Assembly: GCF_013363975.1 (NCBI RefSeq)
Contig: NZ_JABWGN010000001.1
Coordinates: 434,001 to 498,000 of the forward strand
From: Nonomuraea montanisoli
Lineage (GTDB): Bacteria > Actinomycetota > Actinomycetes > Streptosporangiales > Streptosporangiaceae
Length of the DNA: 64,000 bases
Reading direction: 5' to 3'
Made by a program: the position numbers and the translations under genes. The notes below the pieces were generated by a model that was not told where the DNA came from, ran no database searches, and was given only the letters and a program-made list of their open reading frames with translations. Within the stretch, counting starts at the first letter, position 1; every line of letters starts with the position of its first letter. Shown here piece by piece: positions 26,395 through 36,138 of this stretch.

Positions 26395-27156
26395 CTAGAT
26401 CTTCATGGTCTTGCTCGGGTCGTCCATCTTCTGGCTGAGGCCGAGGCTCTTGTCGTACTGGAGCGCGGTGCCGGAGAACGGCGGCATGCCGGTGCCGTTC
26501 TTCAGGGAGCTCATCTCCGTCGGCAGGCCCGTCTTCATCATCGGGAAGAGCTTGCCGGTCATCTCGGCCTGCTGGTTGGCCATGTAGAGAACGCCGCCGA
26601 GGGAGGCGAGGACCATGAGCTGCTTCTTCGCGGTGCCCTTGGCCACGCCGGTCGTCGTGGCGCCCTGGACGGCGGACTCGCCCTCCGCGATGACCGCGCC
26701 GGCCGGGTGCACCAGGCTCATGATCCGCTTGCGGATACCGAAGATCAACATGCCCGTCGCGACCACGCCGCACAGCAGCACGACGTAGCCGAATATCTTC
26801 TCGGCGGCCTTCACCCCGTCACCGTTGAGGTTGCGCAGCTTGCCCAGGTCCTCGGCGCCCTTCCGGAACGAGTCGTAGACGCCTTCGAACGCCTCCCAGG
26901 CGGAGCCCTCCCACTTGCCCTCGTCCTGGAGGCGTTTCTTGAAGGCGGCCATATCCTCCATGAGCTCGTCGAGCTCGCCGATCAGGCCCTGCTCCCCCGT
27001 GGTCTTCCACAGCTGGGTCGTCTGCCCCATCCCGCTGACGTGGCCGTACAACGTGCCCATGATGCCCACCACGTACCAGGGCCACTTGCCGCCGATGAGG
27101 CCCGCGGCCGCCGTCGCCGTGGCGATGGCGGCGGCCATGATTCTCTCGTCGGCCAT
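26395..27156 (-). CDS. ESX-locus membrane protein with WXG-like helical domain
   Basis: This 253-residue protein is the last gene of the six-gene minus-strand cluster; its ATG directly follows the TAA of the previous gene. A short hydrophobic N-terminus (AAAIATATAAAGLIGG) precedes a helical domain containing DEGKWEGSAWEAFEGVYDSF, whose WEG turn fits the WXG100 fold. Two membrane helices follow (FGYVVLLCGVVATGMLIFGI and QLMVLASLGGVLYMA). It may be a membrane-bound partner or immunity-like factor for the cluster's products. I do not recognise a named family. Confidence 0.6.
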   Translation of the reverse strand: MADERIMAAAIATATAAAGLIGGKWPWYVVGIMGTLYGHVSGMGQTTQLWKTTGEQGLIGELDELMEDMAAFKKRLQDEGKWEGSAWEAFEGVYDSFRKGAEDLGKLRNLNGDGVKAAEKIFGYVVLLCGVVATGMLIFGIRKRIMSLVHPAGAVIAEGESAVQGATTTGVAKGTAKKQLMVLASLGGVLYMANQQAEMTGKLFPMMKTGLPTEMSSLKNGTGMPPFSGTALQYDKSLGLSQKMDDPSKTMKI

Positions 27157-28398
27157 TTAGGTGTCCACCCCGATCGTGGTGGGCGCCGTGGGATCGTCGC
27201 CGCCCCAGACGCTCTCCTCCGCGCGGAGCCCGTACTTGTCGTCGCTGTCGCCGGACTGGTCCTGGCTGTGCGGCGGGCTCATGGGCATCATCGGCGCCAT
27301 CGGCATGCCACTGCCCGTCAGACCTGCCGTCGCGGAGCGCAGGCCGGCCTGCAGGGCGGCCGCGTTAGCTCCTCCGCCGTTGAACGTGCCACCGCTGGTG
27401 CCCGGACTGGTGGAGGTCTGGACCGGGTTCACGGCCCTCGCGACGCTGTTCGGGTCGGCGTTGAGGGCGCTCATGTCGGGCGTCCTCACCTGGGGCGCCT
27501 GGTAGTCGGAGAGCTCCGTGCCCGTCGGGACCTTGGTATTGATGCCGGACATGTCGGGCATCCGCTGGCCGTTGAGCGCCGAGTTGATGTCGGGCACCTT
27601 GGTGTCGACCCCGCCCGGACCGTTCGGCAGGTCGGTGCTCGGCATCTTCGGAAGGTCCGTGCTGGGCATCTTCGGCAGGTCGGTGCTGGGCATCTTCGGG
27701 ATGTTCGTCTTCGGCGAGTCCGGGATCCCGTCGCCGTTCAGATCGACGTCGGGGATGCCGTCGCCGTTCAGGTCCTTGTCCGGGATCCCGTCGCCGTTGA
27801 CGTCCACGTCGGGGATGCCGTCGCCGTTCAGATCGACGTCGGGGATCCCGTCGCCGTTGAGATCCTTGTCCGGGATCCCGTCGCCGTTGACGTCCACGTC
27901 GGGGATGCCGTCGCCGTTGAGGTCGGGCAGCCCCTTGCCGCCGAGGTCGGGCAGCCCTCCCGGGCCGGGGAGGTTCTTCAGGCCGCTCATGTCGCCGAGG
28001 CCGCCCAGGTTCCCCAGGCCGTTGTTGATCTGCTGCATGGTGTCGCTGCCGGCGCCGGTGTAGTTGGCGTCGGAGTCGTAGAGCGCCCGTTTCCAGCTGT
28101 CCAGGGACTCCTGGGCGAGCTTGCCCGCGTCGTTGTGGGTCGTGATCGCCTTCTCGTGCACGGTGTTGACGCCCATGCCCATCAGGGAGAAGTGCGGCCA
28201 GGGCACGCCCAGGCCGCCGTTCTTGCCGTCCAGGCTCGACAGCGTGTCCTTCTGCTGGTCGAGCCCCTTGCCGGCGCTCGCGAGCTTCCCCTCGGTGAAC
28301 GAGACGCGCGACACCGCCCCGGCCGTCAGGCCGTTGAGAGCGCCGTTCGTGCTGAGGGCGCCGAACGCGTCGTTCGATCCGTTCGCCGGGTTCGCCAT
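27157..28398 (-). CDS. ESX substrate with NGDGIPD calcium-loop-like repeats
   Basis: This 413-residue protein has a helical N-terminal module (residues 1-135, with WKRALYDSDANYTGAGSD). Seven 10-residue repeats containing NGDGIPD follow (residues about 158-227), resembling the DxNxDGxxD calcium loops of thrombospondin type 3 and dockerin domains. After them come a PKMPSTDL repeat, an ELSDYQAPQVRTPD segment and a C-terminus with KYGLRAEESVWGGDD. The YQ and Trp/acid ends are shared with the paralogues at 21055 and 28404. The WXG turn itself is weak or absent. It would be an exported protein that stiffens on calcium binding, if the loops function. Confidence 0.7.
   Translation of the reverse strand: MANPANGSNDAFGALSTNGALNGLTAGAVSRVSFTEGKLASAGKGLDQQKDTLSSLDGKNGGLGVPWPHFSLMGMGVNTVHEKAITTHNDAGKLAQESLDSWKRALYDSDANYTGAGSDTMQQINNGLGNLGGLGDMSGLKNLPGPGGLPDLGGKGLPDLNGDGIPDVDVNGDGIPDKDLNGDGIPDVDLNGDGIPDVDVNGDGIPDKDLNGDGIPDVDLNGDGIPDSPKTNIPKMPSTDLPKMPSTDLPKMPSTDLPNGPGGVDTKVPDINSALNGQRMPDMSGINTKVPTGTELSDYQAPQVRTPDMSALNADPNSVARAVNPVQTSTSPGTSGGTFNGGGANAAALQAGLRSATAGLTGSGMPMAPMMPMSPPHSQDQSGDSDDKYGLRAEESVWGGDDPTAPTTIGVDT
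27718..27925 (-). repeat. 30-bp repeats with 90-bp higher order
   Basis: Seven 30-bp units encode NGDGIPD plus a variable triplet (VDV, KDL, VDL). The three unit types recur in the same order, giving a 90-bp higher-order period. Confidence 0.8.
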
Positions 28399-28403
28399 GT
28401 CGC

Positions 28404-29876
28404 CTACACCTGCTCCTGTCCTCCGAGGACCCCGCCGGGCAAGCCATGCACCCCAGCGACGTCCCAGTCCTGCGCGAGGTAGTAGTTCCGCGGCAGCTCC
28501 TCGCCGTCCTGACCGCCCGCGCCGCCGCCGAGGAGCGGCGCGACGGGCATGCCGGTCGAGCCGCTGGTCGCGGACCCGCGCAACGAGCCGGCCGGGAGCA
28601 CCTCTCCCGCCACCGAGCCCGCGCCGCCGTGCGGGTTGCCCAGCACCGACGGCACGTACGGCGTGCCGCCCGTGGGGGTGACCGTGTTCAGGGGCCCGAC
28701 CGTCGTGGTGGGCGTGGTGAACGGGTTGGAGTACGTCGTGGTCGTCGGCGACCAGCCGGTGGTGGTGGGCGTGGTCAGCGTGTTGGTCGGCTGGTAGCTC
28801 TCCATCTGGGTCTGGCGTGACGGGGTGTCGTCACGGCCGAGGACCGGCGGGGTGGTGCCGTCCCGGCTGCCGGAGGTGGAGCCGGGGTCGTGCGTGCCGG
28901 GGGTCTGCCCGTCCGGGCCGCCCGGGGTCTGGCCGTTCGGGCCGCCGGGGTTCTGCCCGTCGGTGGAGCCGTCGCCGGTGCCCGTCCCCGTGCCGCCGTC
29001 GGAGCCGTCCTTGCCACCCGTGCCGCCCGTGCCGTCGGAGCCGCCTGTGTGGCCGGTGCCACCGGTTCCCCCGGTGCCGCCGTGGTCGCCGGTCGAGCCG
29101 CCGTGGCCGCCGGAGCCACCCGTGTGGCCGGTGCCGCCGGTGCCGCCCGAGCCGCCCGTGTGGCCGGTGCCGCCGGTCCCGGTGGAGCCGCCGGTCCCGT
29201 CGTAGCCGGAGCCGCCGCCCGAACCGCCGTTGCCGCCGCCGTCGATGCCGCCGACGCTCGTCGGGTACTTGGGGGTGGCGTACGAGCCCGTGCCGCCGGG
29301 GACCGCCACGGCGGGCAGCTCGTAGGAGACGTCGTGCGGCACCTGGAGGGTGTACAGGTCGACGATCTTCTTGTTGAGGTCCCGCATGGCCTGCTGGGCC
29401 TCGCGGTCCTCGGCCGCCTTCTTGGCCGCCGCCTCGGCCGCGGTCTTGGTCTCGGCGTCGCCGTACGTGCCGCCGCCGCCGTTCTCCTCCGTGGCCTTGA
29501 TGCCCTCGACCTTGGAGATGGTCTCGGGGATGTAGCCGGCGTACTGGCGCAGCGCCGAGCCCATCATCTCCAGCTTGGTGGCCAGCTCGCCGCCGGTGGC
29601 GTGCATCATCTGGATGGCGTGCTTGGCCTTGGTGGCGTCGGCGCCCTTCCAGACCTGGAGAATCTTGCCGGCGTGCTCCTCCAGCGTCTTCATGCTGCTC
29701 TCGACGGCGCTGGCCGCCTTCTCGTACGCGAAGCCCGCGTCCTCGATCTGCGACGGCTGCGTCTTGTTCAGCAGTTGCAGGATCTCGTCCTTGGACGCGT
29801 TGACCGTGCCGCCCTCGGGCATCTTGTCGAAGGACAGGATGACGACGACCTGCCGGCCCGTCTTGCGCTCGGCCAT
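28404..29876 (-). CDS. ESX substrate, WXG-type domain with Gly/Thr linker and C-terminal Trp/acid motif
   Basis: This 490-residue protein starts at ATG 29876, overlapping the previous stop (TGATG). Residues 1-190 are helical with the WXG turn GKILQVWKGADATKAKHA near residue 75. Residues 200-320 are Gly/Thr/His-rich (GGTGHTGGSGG repeats) and a Pro/Gly/Asp linker follows. The segment TQMESYQPTNTLTTPTTTGW and the C-terminus GMPVAPLLGGGAGGQDGEEL then NYYLAQDWD match the layout of the genes at 21055 and 27157. The very end (about 20 residues) is a longer Gly/Val tail than in the paralogues. Confidence 0.75.
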   Translation of the reverse strand: MAERKTGRQVVVILSFDKMPEGGTVNASKDEILQLLNKTQPSQIEDAGFAYEKAASAVESSMKTLEEHAGKILQVWKGADATKAKHAIQMMHATGGELATKLEMMGSALRQYAGYIPETISKVEGIKATEENGGGGTYGDAETKTAAEAAAKKAAEDREAQQAMRDLNKKIVDLYTLQVPHDVSYELPAVAVPGGTGSYATPKYPTSVGGIDGGGNGGSGGGSGYDGTGGSTGTGGTGHTGGSGGTGGTGHTGGSGGHGGSTGDHGGTGGTGGTGHTGGSDGTGGTGGKDGSDGGTGTGTGDGSTDGQNPGGPNGQTPGGPDGQTPGTHDPGSTSGSRDGTTPPVLGRDDTPSRQTQMESYQPTNTLTTPTTTGWSPTTTTYSNPFTTPTTTVGPLNTVTPTGGTPYVPSVLGNPHGGAGSVAGEVLPAGSLRGSATSGSTGMPVAPLLGGGAGGQDGEELPRNYYLAQDWDVAGVHGLPGGVLGGQEQV

Positions 29877-30280
29877 CACTTACCGCCTTCGGTGGCGACG
29901 TCGGCGGCGCCATGGTTGGCGGCGTTCGCCTCGATGGCCGCGACGACGTCCTTGAGGGCCTGGATGTACTGCTTGTACACGTCGGCGAACTTCTGCCCGC
30001 CGCTGTTCTTGCCGACCGTGGACGCGAAGGCACTGGCGTCGTGCCAGGTGCCGATCTGCGCCTCGGTGAGCTGGCAGTGGTCGAGGATGGCATTGACCGA
30101 GCCGGTCGCGCCCCCCTTGGCCGAGCCGGAGCCCTCCAGGGCGCTGATGGCGGTCTTCAGCTCCTCGGCGATCTTCCGCATCGCGGAGGGCGAGTGCTCC
30201 CGCGCCCCGCCGCCATCGAAGAGATCAGGATCGATGTACAGGGGATCGGTACCCCCGTCAATCGCGTCCTTCTGGGTCAT
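29876..30280 (-). CDS. small ESX-associated helical protein
   Basis: This 134-residue protein starts at ATG 30280 with a G-rich ribosome site. A short acidic N-terminus (DPLYIDPDLFDGG) precedes two helices; IGTWHDASAFASTVGKN sits near the turn. No signal peptide or membrane helix is visible. It overlaps the start of the larger substrate gene at 28404, which is the usual arrangement for a small partner followed by its PPE-like companion. I infer a pairing role. Confidence 0.6.
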   Translation of the reverse strand: MTQKDAIDGGTDPLYIDPDLFDGGGAREHSPSAMRKIAEELKTAISALEGSGSAKGGATGSVNAILDHCQLTEAQIGTWHDASAFASTVGKNSGGQKFADVYKQYIQALKDVVAAIEANAANHGAADVATEGGK

Positions 30281-30357
30281 CCCAACCCCCTAGACGAGCG
30301 AACTCGGCCACCGCGCCACGCGATGACCGAGAGAGAGAACGGCTGCCGCGTGCGGCG

Positions 30358-30675
30358 TCAGTCAGACCAGATCGCGATGTTGCGCTTCTCGGCGTTCTTG
30401 TAGTTGCCGTTGGCGATCTGGACCACCTGGGCCGCGTTGAAGAGCTGCTCGCCCATGCGGACCTCGTGCTCGTTCCACTCGCGCTTCTTGTCCTCGAACC
30501 AGGTGCGGGCGCCGCCGACCCAGATCTCGTGGAGCTCGTTGTGGAGGTCCTGGTAGAGGTCGTCCGTGGCCTTGTCGAGCTCGGTGATGACTTTCTTCAG
30601 GTCCTCGTACGCGAGGTCCATGTTGCCGAAGTGGATCTTTACGCGGTCGTCGAGGTAGTCGTTCGGGTTCGGCAT
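30358..30675 (-). CDS. WXG100-family protein
   Basis: This 105-residue protein has GGAGG 6 nt before ATG 30675. It forms a helix-turn-helix hairpin: helix 1 ends at LHNELHEIWVGGARTWFEDK, where WVG is the WXG turn. Length and charge fit the ESAT-6/CFP-10 class. The gene is 26 bp after another WXG100 gene, so the two likely form the secreted heterodimer that leads this six-gene cluster. The C-terminus ends NIAIWSD. Confidence 0.82.
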   Translation of the reverse strand: MPNPNDYLDDRVKIHFGNMDLAYEDLKKVITELDKATDDLYQDLHNELHEIWVGGARTWFEDKKREWNEHEVRMGEQLFNAAQVVQIANGNYKNAEKRNIAIWSD

Positions 30676-30701
30676 GATGATCCTCCGTGTCGTTCAGGCG
30701 C

Positions 30702-31073
30702 TTAGCGGGCAGCCGGCGTGTTCGCGTTGATGAGCGAGTCGATGCCGCCGCTCTGGCCGGTCTGCATCAGGCCGTGGACGAGGTCCATGTCGTGCTCGGC
30801 GGCGTTGGCGTACACACCCGCACCGATGTTGAGCTTGTCGTAGATGCCCTCGAGAATCTTGATGACCTGGTTGAACTCGATGTCCCACTGGTCGAGCGCC
30901 CGGCCGAAAGCCCTGGCGGCGTTGGACTCCCAGTTGGCCATGATGTAGGCCTTGATGTCCTGGACACGTCGGCGCTGGCCTTCGATGTACTGGGCAGTGG
31001 TCTGGCAGTAGCCCGCCGCCTTCTTGAGGGACGTCGGGCTGGTTGCCGCCAGAGCGGCGTCGATGTCCGCCAT
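30702..31073 (-). CDS. WXG100-family protein, first of the substrate cluster
   Basis: This 123-residue helical hairpin protein has GGAGG upstream of ATG 31073. The turn is YIMANWESNAARAFGRAL, with WES in place of WXG, a common variant. The C-terminal tail includes DMDLVHGLMQTGQ. It is the promoter-proximal gene of the six-gene cluster and lies beside the related gene at 30358. The upstream region is AT-rich, suggesting strong expression. Confidence 0.8.
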   Translation of the reverse strand: MADIDAALAATSPTSLKKAAGYCQTTAQYIEGQRRRVQDIKAYIMANWESNAARAFGRALDQWDIEFNQVIKILEGIYDKLNIGAGVYANAAEHDMDLVHGLMQTGQSGGIDSLINANTPAAR

Positions 31074-33190
<2,117 letters not shown>

Positions 33191-33202
33191 GCCGGGACGA
33201 AC

Positions 33203-33925
33203 ATGGACCTCTACGCCAGTGGTACGACCCTCTACACCTCCGGGATCGCCTCGAGCGTGGCCGCGGCGGGCATAGCCACCAACCCCATCCTCAAGATGAT
33301 CGCCCGGTACCTCGCCACTTCCTGGGGCACCCTGTTCTCCAGTCCGAGCGACATCTGGGACGAGGCCGTCAACTGCGGGACCATGGCCGTCGACGTGGAG
33401 GTCGCCGGCGGGAGTCTCAAGACCGTCATCCACGGCGTCAGCAAGGACGACTGGGAGAAGATGGGCCGCGAGGAGGCCAACACGACGGCCTCGAAGTTCG
33501 ACGCGGACGCCACCGAGGTCAAGGAGATCTTCGACACCCTGCAGGACATCTTGAAATCGCTGGCCGCCTGGTCGATGGGCGGTGCCGTCGGGTGCGTCAC
33601 GACCGGGGGCATCATGCTGTTGGTGGCCTGGGCCAACAGCGCGGGGAAGATCCTGGGGCCGGCCGCGGTGGCCTCGGAGATCACAACCGTGGCCTCGGGC
33701 AACGCGCTGCTGGCGGCGGTGAGGGGCGCCGTGGGCAAGAACGTGAAGGTCTACATCACGGCGGCGACCGTGGCCATGGCACTCAAGGCCGTTCTGGCGC
33801 AGCACTCGATGTCGGCGCTGCGCGCCGCCGCGCATCCCGTCGACAAGGTCCCCGAGTTCGAGCAGGTGTACATCCCGGACCTGCCCACGACGGACAAGAA
33901 GGGCAAGCCGCTCGGCGACGCCTGA
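33203..33925 (+). CDS. ESX-locus membrane protein, helical
   Basis: This 240-residue protein begins 12 bp after the preceding gene and is probably co-transcribed. The N-terminal helical part has DDWEKMGREEANTTASKFDA. A central pair of hydrophobic helices follows (MGGAVGCVTTGGIMLLVAW, then ILGPAAVASEITTVASGNALLAAV) and a short polar C-terminus. The layout (helical bundle plus two membrane helices) resembles the proteins at 26395 and 49992. Function is unknown; it may be a membrane partner of the upstream product. Confidence 0.6.
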   Translation: MDLYASGTTLYTSGIASSVAAAGIATNPILKMIARYLATSWGTLFSSPSDIWDEAVNCGTMAVDVEVAGGSLKTVIHGVSKDDWEKMGREEANTTASKFDADATEVKEIFDTLQDILKSLAAWSMGGAVGCVTTGGIMLLVAWANSAGKILGPAAVASEITTVASGNALLAAVRGAVGKNVKVYITAATVAMALKAVLAQHSMSALRAAAHPVDKVPEFEQVYIPDLPTTDKKGKPLGDA

Positions 33926-33964
33926 GGCCGCCGGCCCGCGCGGCCGCCCCCGACCCGCGCGGAG

Positions 33965-33996
33965 CCGCCGGGCTCCCGATCGCTGGAGCCCGGCGG
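33965..33996. terminator. bidirectional terminator, 12-bp perfect stem
   Basis: CCGCCGGGCTCC (33965-33976) pairs with GGAGCCCGGCGG (33985-33996) over an 8-nt loop, directly before the stop of the YbaB-like gene and after the convergent plus-strand gene. Confidence 0.8.
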
Positions 33997-33997
33997 G

Positions 33998-34441
33998 TCA
34001 GAGGTCGAGGCGGCGGCGGATGCGGTCGAGCTCGCCCATGACGTCCTCGAACGTCCGGTTGTACGCCGCCTCCGCCTCCTTGATCTTGTTGAGCGCCTCG
34101 TCGGGATTGTTGACGAACTTCATCGGGTTGTCGTCCTCGCCGAACGCCTCCGACATGGCGCCGCTGATCTGGGTCTGCAGGTCGGCGGCCGCGTCCCGCA
34201 GGACCACCTTGATCAGGTCGGCCAGCTCTCCCGAGGACAGCCGCATCGCCTTGGGGTGGAGATGGAGATCACGCAGTCCCTCGCTGCCGTACTCGACCGT
34301 CACCAGGCCGTCCTCGTCCTGCCCGCGACCGACGATCGTGGACATGGACGTCTGGAGCTCCTCGATCCGGGCGAACTGCTCGTCAGCCCCCTTGAGCAGC
34401 TTGTCGATGTCGATGTTCGCGAAGTCTCCGAATTCCTGCAT
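33998..34441 (-). CDS. YbaB/EbfC-family protein of the ESX locus
   Basis: This 147-residue protein has the YbaB fold: an N-terminal helix (ADEQFARIEELQTSMSTIVG), a central beta strand block with DGLVTVEYGSEGLRDLHLHP, and a C-terminal helix (LADLIKVVLRDAAADLQTQI). In other ESX loci YbaB-like proteins such as EspL act as chaperone or stability factors for secreted Esp proteins rather than as DNA-binding proteins. It follows eccD by 44 bp and is probably its operon partner. A second member lies at 51262. Confidence 0.8.
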   Translation of the reverse strand: MQEFGDFANIDIDKLLKGADEQFARIEELQTSMSTIVGRGQDEDGLVTVEYGSEGLRDLHLHPKAMRLSSGELADLIKVVLRDAAADLQTQISGAMSEAFGEDDNPMKFVNNPDEALNKIKEAEAAYNRTFEDVMGELDRIRRRLDL

Positions 34442-34485
34442 TACCGCTCCACCTTCGCATCACAGTTAAATCGCGCAGCAACCTA

Positions 34486-36039
34486 TCAGCCAGACAATCC
34501 GCGCACCCACGAATAGACCTCAAGAACCCCGAGCGCGAGCGGGAAGAGCTCCACGATGAGCACCACGTCCAGGATGTCGCCCGCGCGCCCCCAGAACGGC
34601 GACGGCTTGCCCGAGGGCAGGAACAGGCCGATCCCGACGGCCATCAGGCCCAGCCACAGCGCGCCGATCGCCACGACCACGGCCCCGATCACGCCCGAGC
34701 CGGAGCCGAGCGTGAAGGCGAGCACGCCGAAGGCCGCCAGCCCCGTCATGATGAGCCACAGCCGCTGCCGGACCCCGCGGAAGATCCGCGCCCGCATGAT
34801 GAGCGTCAGCCCGAGCGTGCCGATCATCAGGTCGGCGATCCAGCCGTCGTCGGTGGACAGCAGCGCCATCGTGACCAGCGACGTCAGCGCGATGGCGATG
34901 ATCATCCCGGTCGCGTAGCGCTGGGCGATCGCGGTCCGCTCCTGGATGCCCGCGCTGTCGAGCCGCTGGTTGTCGCTGCGCAGCTCCTCGGCCGTCGTGG
35001 GCATGGCCGGCAGAGGCACCTTGGCCAGGCGGAACGACAATGTCGGCACGAGCGGGCTGAGCGCCAGCAGCACCGAGATCTCCACGGCGGCCACGCCCGC
35101 GGGCGGCGCGGCGAACACCATGATCACGGCCGCGCCGACGGCCCCGGCGGCCGAGGCGATGGACGTGCCGAGGAAGCCCGGCACGCCGTCCGAGATGAGC
35201 ACGCCGCCGATCGTCGCGACCAGCGCGGTGCAGGCGAACGCGGCCAGCGCGTGCGGCGCGCCGACGCTCGCCAGCACGCCCCCGCTCGCCGGGGCGAACA
35301 GCCCGGCCAGGAAGCCGTACGGCAGCGCGGCGTGACCGATGAGCGCGCCCGCGAGCGAGTCGCCGACCGCCCTGGACAGCACCGCGCCCGTCGCCAGCAG
35401 CACGACGGAGAGCACCCCGGCGACCACCGTGCCGACCAGCGCCGGCGCCCCCGAGGTCATGAGCGCGATCGCGCCGGCGACCAGCACGCCGAGGGCGCCG
35501 GTGGCGCCCGCGAGCCTGGTGTGCCGGTTGGTCCAGGGGCCGGCCGCGTTCTTCACGCCGGTCGCGACCACGTCGGCCACGTCGTCGAACAGCGCGGGCG
35601 GGAGGATCGCCTCCCGCGGGCGCAGGTAGAGCACCTCGCCGTCGAGGATGCCGAGCTCGCCGAGGCTCTGGCCGAGGTCGAGGGGGGCGCCGCCGAGCCG
35701 CTGGAGGGTCCAGCCGGGGGCCGCCGCCGCGTCGCCGCCCACCTCGTCGAGCGCGCGCAGCAGGTTCGGCAGCACGTGCGGGAGGGGGATGTCGGCGGGC
35801 AGCGCCAGGTCGGCCTTCTTCTTCGGCCCCACGATCGTCACGTGGCACAGCGGCGGCAGCGGCACGGGCACCTGCGCGAGCGCGCCCTGCCGGATCGGCC
35901 CCTGGAAGGGCCCCTGCGGCGGTCCCGGCAGATGCGGGGGCCCAGGTGGATACGGCGGCCCGGGTGGGCCGGGAGGCCCCGCCGGCGGGCCGTGCGGGAT
36001 CGGCCCCGATACGGCCGGTCCATGGACCATAGGTCCCAT
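34486..36039 (-). CDS. eccD: type VII secretion integral membrane protein EccD
   Basis: This 517-residue channel protein has a Pro/Gly-rich tail of about 55 residues (PPGPPGPPYPPGPPHLPGPP). A ubiquitin-like domain follows (VPLPPLCHVTIVGPKKKADLALP, residues about 58-130), then about eleven membrane helices to the C-terminus. Conserved EccD features include LRPREAILPPALFDDVADVV before the first helix. EccD forms the membrane vestibule around the pore. The start is at ATG 36039, and the gene is divergent from eccC. Confidence 0.93.
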   Translation of the reverse strand: MGPMVHGPAVSGPIPHGPPAGPPGPPGPPYPPGPPHLPGPPQGPFQGPIRQGALAQVPVPLPPLCHVTIVGPKKKADLALPADIPLPHVLPNLLRALDEVGGDAAAAPGWTLQRLGGAPLDLGQSLGELGILDGEVLYLRPREAILPPALFDDVADVVATGVKNAAGPWTNRHTRLAGATGALGVLVAGAIALMTSGAPALVGTVVAGVLSVVLLATGAVLSRAVGDSLAGALIGHAALPYGFLAGLFAPASGGVLASVGAPHALAAFACTALVATIGGVLISDGVPGFLGTSIASAAGAVGAAVIMVFAAPPAGVAAVEISVLLALSPLVPTLSFRLAKVPLPAMPTTAEELRSDNQRLDSAGIQERTAIAQRYATGMIIAIALTSLVTMALLSTDDGWIADLMIGTLGLTLIMRARIFRGVRQRLWLIMTGLAAFGVLAFTLGSGSGVIGAVVVAIGALWLGLMAVGIGLFLPSGKPSPFWGRAGDILDVVLIVELFPLALGVLEVYSWVRGLSG

Positions 36040-36138
36040 GTGTCGTCACTCCGTCCCACGAACGCCATGGACAACAGAGAACATACTGGGTCCCTTCTGG
36101 TAAGAAGGGCACCAACCGATACGGAGGACCGTCTCACG
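36040..36138. promoter_or_regulatory. eccD/eccC divergent promoter with small hairpin
   Basis: This 99-bp region separates the two core genes. CCCTTCT (36092-36098) and AGAAGGG (36103-36109) form a 7-bp hairpin in the leader of eccC. GGAGG (36123-36127) supports the GTG start at 36139. Confidence 0.5.
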
